Source of the DNA: Dasyornis broadbenti | Lineage: Eukaryota; Chordata; Aves; Passeriformes; Dasyornithidae | Direction of reading: 5' to 3' | Assembly (NCBI GenBank): GCA_013397935.1 | Contig: VZRN01005202.1 | Span: 1,308,673 to 1,372,672, forward strand | Length of the DNA stretch: 64,000 bases | Part shown: positions 62,050 to 64,000 of the stretch, in pieces | How positions within the stretch are numbered: position 1 is the first letter of the stretch | Layout: each line of letters begins with the position of its first letter | The notes under the pieces: generated by a model | What the model saw: only the letters and a program-made list of their open reading frames with translations | The model's database searches: none | Told to the model about the DNA's origin: nothing | Position numbers and translations under genes: made by a program

Positions 62050-62556
62050 ATGCCTGAGGGAAGGGTGAGCTCTCCTTCCGCAGTCACTTACATGCAAATG
62101 GCACGTCCTTGGTACTCGGAAACCCAAGAAATATTTCTGCCTCTGGTCAGGCCTGATGAAAGTCCCTCAAGTGTGGAAGTGTGTTGCATGGCAACACTTT
62201 GCATTATCTCCCTCAGAAACCTTGGGCCCGCTTTTGAAGCTGAGTGGATGTGGACACAGTTTCTCCGACAGTGTATCCCTGCAGGAAGTACCTCTGCAGG
62301 GTGTACCTCCACATGTTTAAAGGGAGAAGACAAGGGAAAGCACAGTGATGGGGTAAGGGAAGATGTGGTGGAGGCTTTTGTTACAAGGACAGAGGGACCT
62401 ATTGTGGCACTGTCTGCTGAACTCCAGGCTCTGGACATCCTCAGCCACATTGATCCACAGTTTGATCCAGCTGTAGGCATGATGGATGACCATCCACCAG
62501 GCATGACCACCCCCTCGAGGGAAACGGAGTGCCTGTGGAGAAGACTTCTCTTTTGA
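62050..62556 (+). other. Unrecognised 168-codon open frame, probably chance
   Basis: The longest uninterrupted ATG-to-stop frame in the window. I do not recognise the protein. It has no signal peptide, clear membrane segment, coiled coil or repeat. The C-terminal half is acidic, with a DILSHIDPQFDPAVGMMDD stretch. A 140-codon frame is open on the opposite strand (62,088-62,510), which suggests a local shortage of stop codons. By rough hand estimate for this base composition, about 0.1 frames of this length would be expected by chance in the window, so it is mildly unusual. No promoter, splice context or polyadenylation signal supports it clearly. It could be chance, a decayed gene copy, or part of a long noncoding RNA exon. 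Confidence 0.2.
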
Positions 62557-64000
62557 CCTCTAGCACTGCTGGGTTAATTTTGTGTAGAGGGACAGTGTCC
62601 AAGAACAAAATTACTCATAAAAATCTCTTGTGACAAGTTTCTCTCCAAAGGAAAAGATCATTTTTATAACTCACTCTTCCCTTACAAACACATGCACACC
62701 TCCTGTTTTGTTAATGTCTAGCTGAGTGTTCCCCTTGTGGGTTGACCCGATCACCAGATAAAAGGGAATGTCAGATGGGAATTAATGAATCCACTTCCTT
62801 CCACTGAAGCCAGGCAGAATAATTCCAGTAATGATTTGCAAAACTTTCACCATTTTAATTTGTAGAACAAGGACACTGACTTTTATTGCCAAAGGGCCTG
62901 TATCACACCCTGTTGGGGCTGTACTTTTCCTTTCCATTTCAGAGTGGCCCAAATCCCAGTATGGACAGTTGTTATAGGACAAACTGCACTGCAGTTTCCC
63001 ACACACCCACCTCCTGGCTTCCTGTGCAGAGATTGGTCCATGTCTTCTCTGTTCCTGGTTGGGTCATAGTCTTTCTCCCATGTGTCAGCAGATCTATCCG
63101 TCCTCCAAACATAACAGGGCCAAAACCATGGTTTTTCTCCTGTTCTTGGATCATGACTTTGTGGTGGATCACTCTTTAGCCTTGGAGATTGACCCCATTT
63201 CAGTTCATACATCTTCCTGCTTCAGGTCCCTTGCCCAGAGAAATGGTCATCTCATTCCTGAAGGTCTTCTGCCTGGGAAGCAAATCAATTTGTGCAGAGT
63301 GTAAGTAAATCATGAAGCATGCAAGCATTTGGAGTTATCAGGTGTCAAAAGAAGGAGCAAATGGGGAAATGGGCAAGTCATGTTTGTGGAATCTTTTCAT
63401 TTTCAGTGAAGAGTGGCCACAGCCCTCTGCTGCATGCCTGTTTTCTCCTTGCCAGTGTGTGAAAGGGCAGGCTGAAATTTCAATGCCAAGTCCATCTCAG
63501 GAGGATTCTTTGCTAATTCTTTCTGGGGGAGTCGCTTGCAATCCTTGCCTGCCTGGAGCTCCTAGTTCTGCTTATTTTAAATTAAATGCCTCGTTTCCCA
63601 GCATGCTTACATGATGGCTTTGTGTCCCACACAGCTCACTGCTCATTCCCCACCTCCAGCCCTGCACAGGAGACACGCATACATTGGTTTGCTTACTATA
63701 AGATTCTAGCCAGAGAAATTGCTGTCAGATCAGGCAGATGGACACAAGAAAGCATTTGCTGCTCTTCCTTTCCTCCTCTGTCTATCAGTGAACAAGCCTG
63801 CCCGTCTTGGGAGGGCAGAGGCAGCTGCTGCTGAAAAGAATGAGACTGATTTTCTTTATTATTCTATCAGGGCAGGAGACAGCAAAGCACTTGACATGAG
63901 AGAGTGTCCCTTGATGTGGCTGAGGCCCGGCTGGGTTGTCACAGTTGTACTTTCCATGAGGAACAGAGCAGAGCAAAAATAGGGTTGGTGGCTGTTGTAG
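62557..64000. other. Noncoding stretch with many overlapping short frames
   Basis: Frames of 60-110 codons are open on both strands between 62,780 and 63,980, none recognisable. A splice-donor match (GAGT then GTAAGT) occurs at 63,301 near the end of the plus-strand frame 63,059-63,304. The window ends in unique sequence. Confidence 0.45.

Noticed and set aside
1..64000. CRISPR arrays, operons, ribosome binding sites or phage elements
   Set aside because: The repeats and composition are those of a vertebrate nuclear genome; no regularly spaced repeats or dense gene arrays occur.

Overview
The window looks like ordinary noncoding nuclear DNA from a bird, probably a neoavian bird in a draft assembly with two N gaps. 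The main evidence is the repeats. There are two CR1 LINE 3' ends of avian type, one still carrying the TTCTATGA-type tail. There is also a solo ERVL-type LTR whose sequence I recognise from many bird genomes. Much older fragments (ancient CR1 and MIR) match elements also seen in turtles and other amniotes. I see no L1 or Alu. These family names come from memory of consensus sequences, not from a search.

I found no protein-coding gene, rRNA, tRNA, recognised microRNA, CRISPR array or CpG-island promoter. The long open frames are short, lack recognisable domains, and are often open on both strands at the same place, so I do not call them genes. The window is best read as a gene desert or the inside of a very long intron.

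Layout. Positions 1-14,400 hold unique AT-rich sequence with a (TTTA)n microsatellite, a polypyrimidine tract, two ancient CR1 fragments on the minus strand (6181-6480 and 9430-9965), a MIR (6785-6915) and a small ancient repeat near 13,053. A 30-N gap lies in an A-rich tract near 14,425. Positions 14,560-47,468 are almost free of transposons. They contain several AT-rich blocks dense in homeodomain, POU and FOX type motifs that I flag as candidate conserved noncoding elements (14,560-15,260; 18,800-18,980; 20,940-21,070; 24,540-25,160; 38,760-39,320; 45,290-45,900), and a 15-bp perfect hairpin at 35,535. Positions 47,474-48,344 are the solo LTR, flanked by an exact 5-bp duplication. Positions 48,350-58,531 are mostly unique, with a small minisatellite at 48,840 and more candidate regulatory blocks (50,940-51,080; 55,830-56,700). 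Positions 58,532-60,252 hold the two CR1 copies, with their 3' ends facing each other; the first has a small inverted piece at its 5' end. A G11 run and a 73-N gap follow. The last 3.6 kb are slightly richer in open frames, with one of 168 codons at 62,050 that I do not recognise.

No new multi-gene system is visible. The observations most worth checking are the candidate regulatory blocks, two pairs of short sequences shared between distant places in the window, the inverted 5' end of the CR1, and the hairpin at 35,535.
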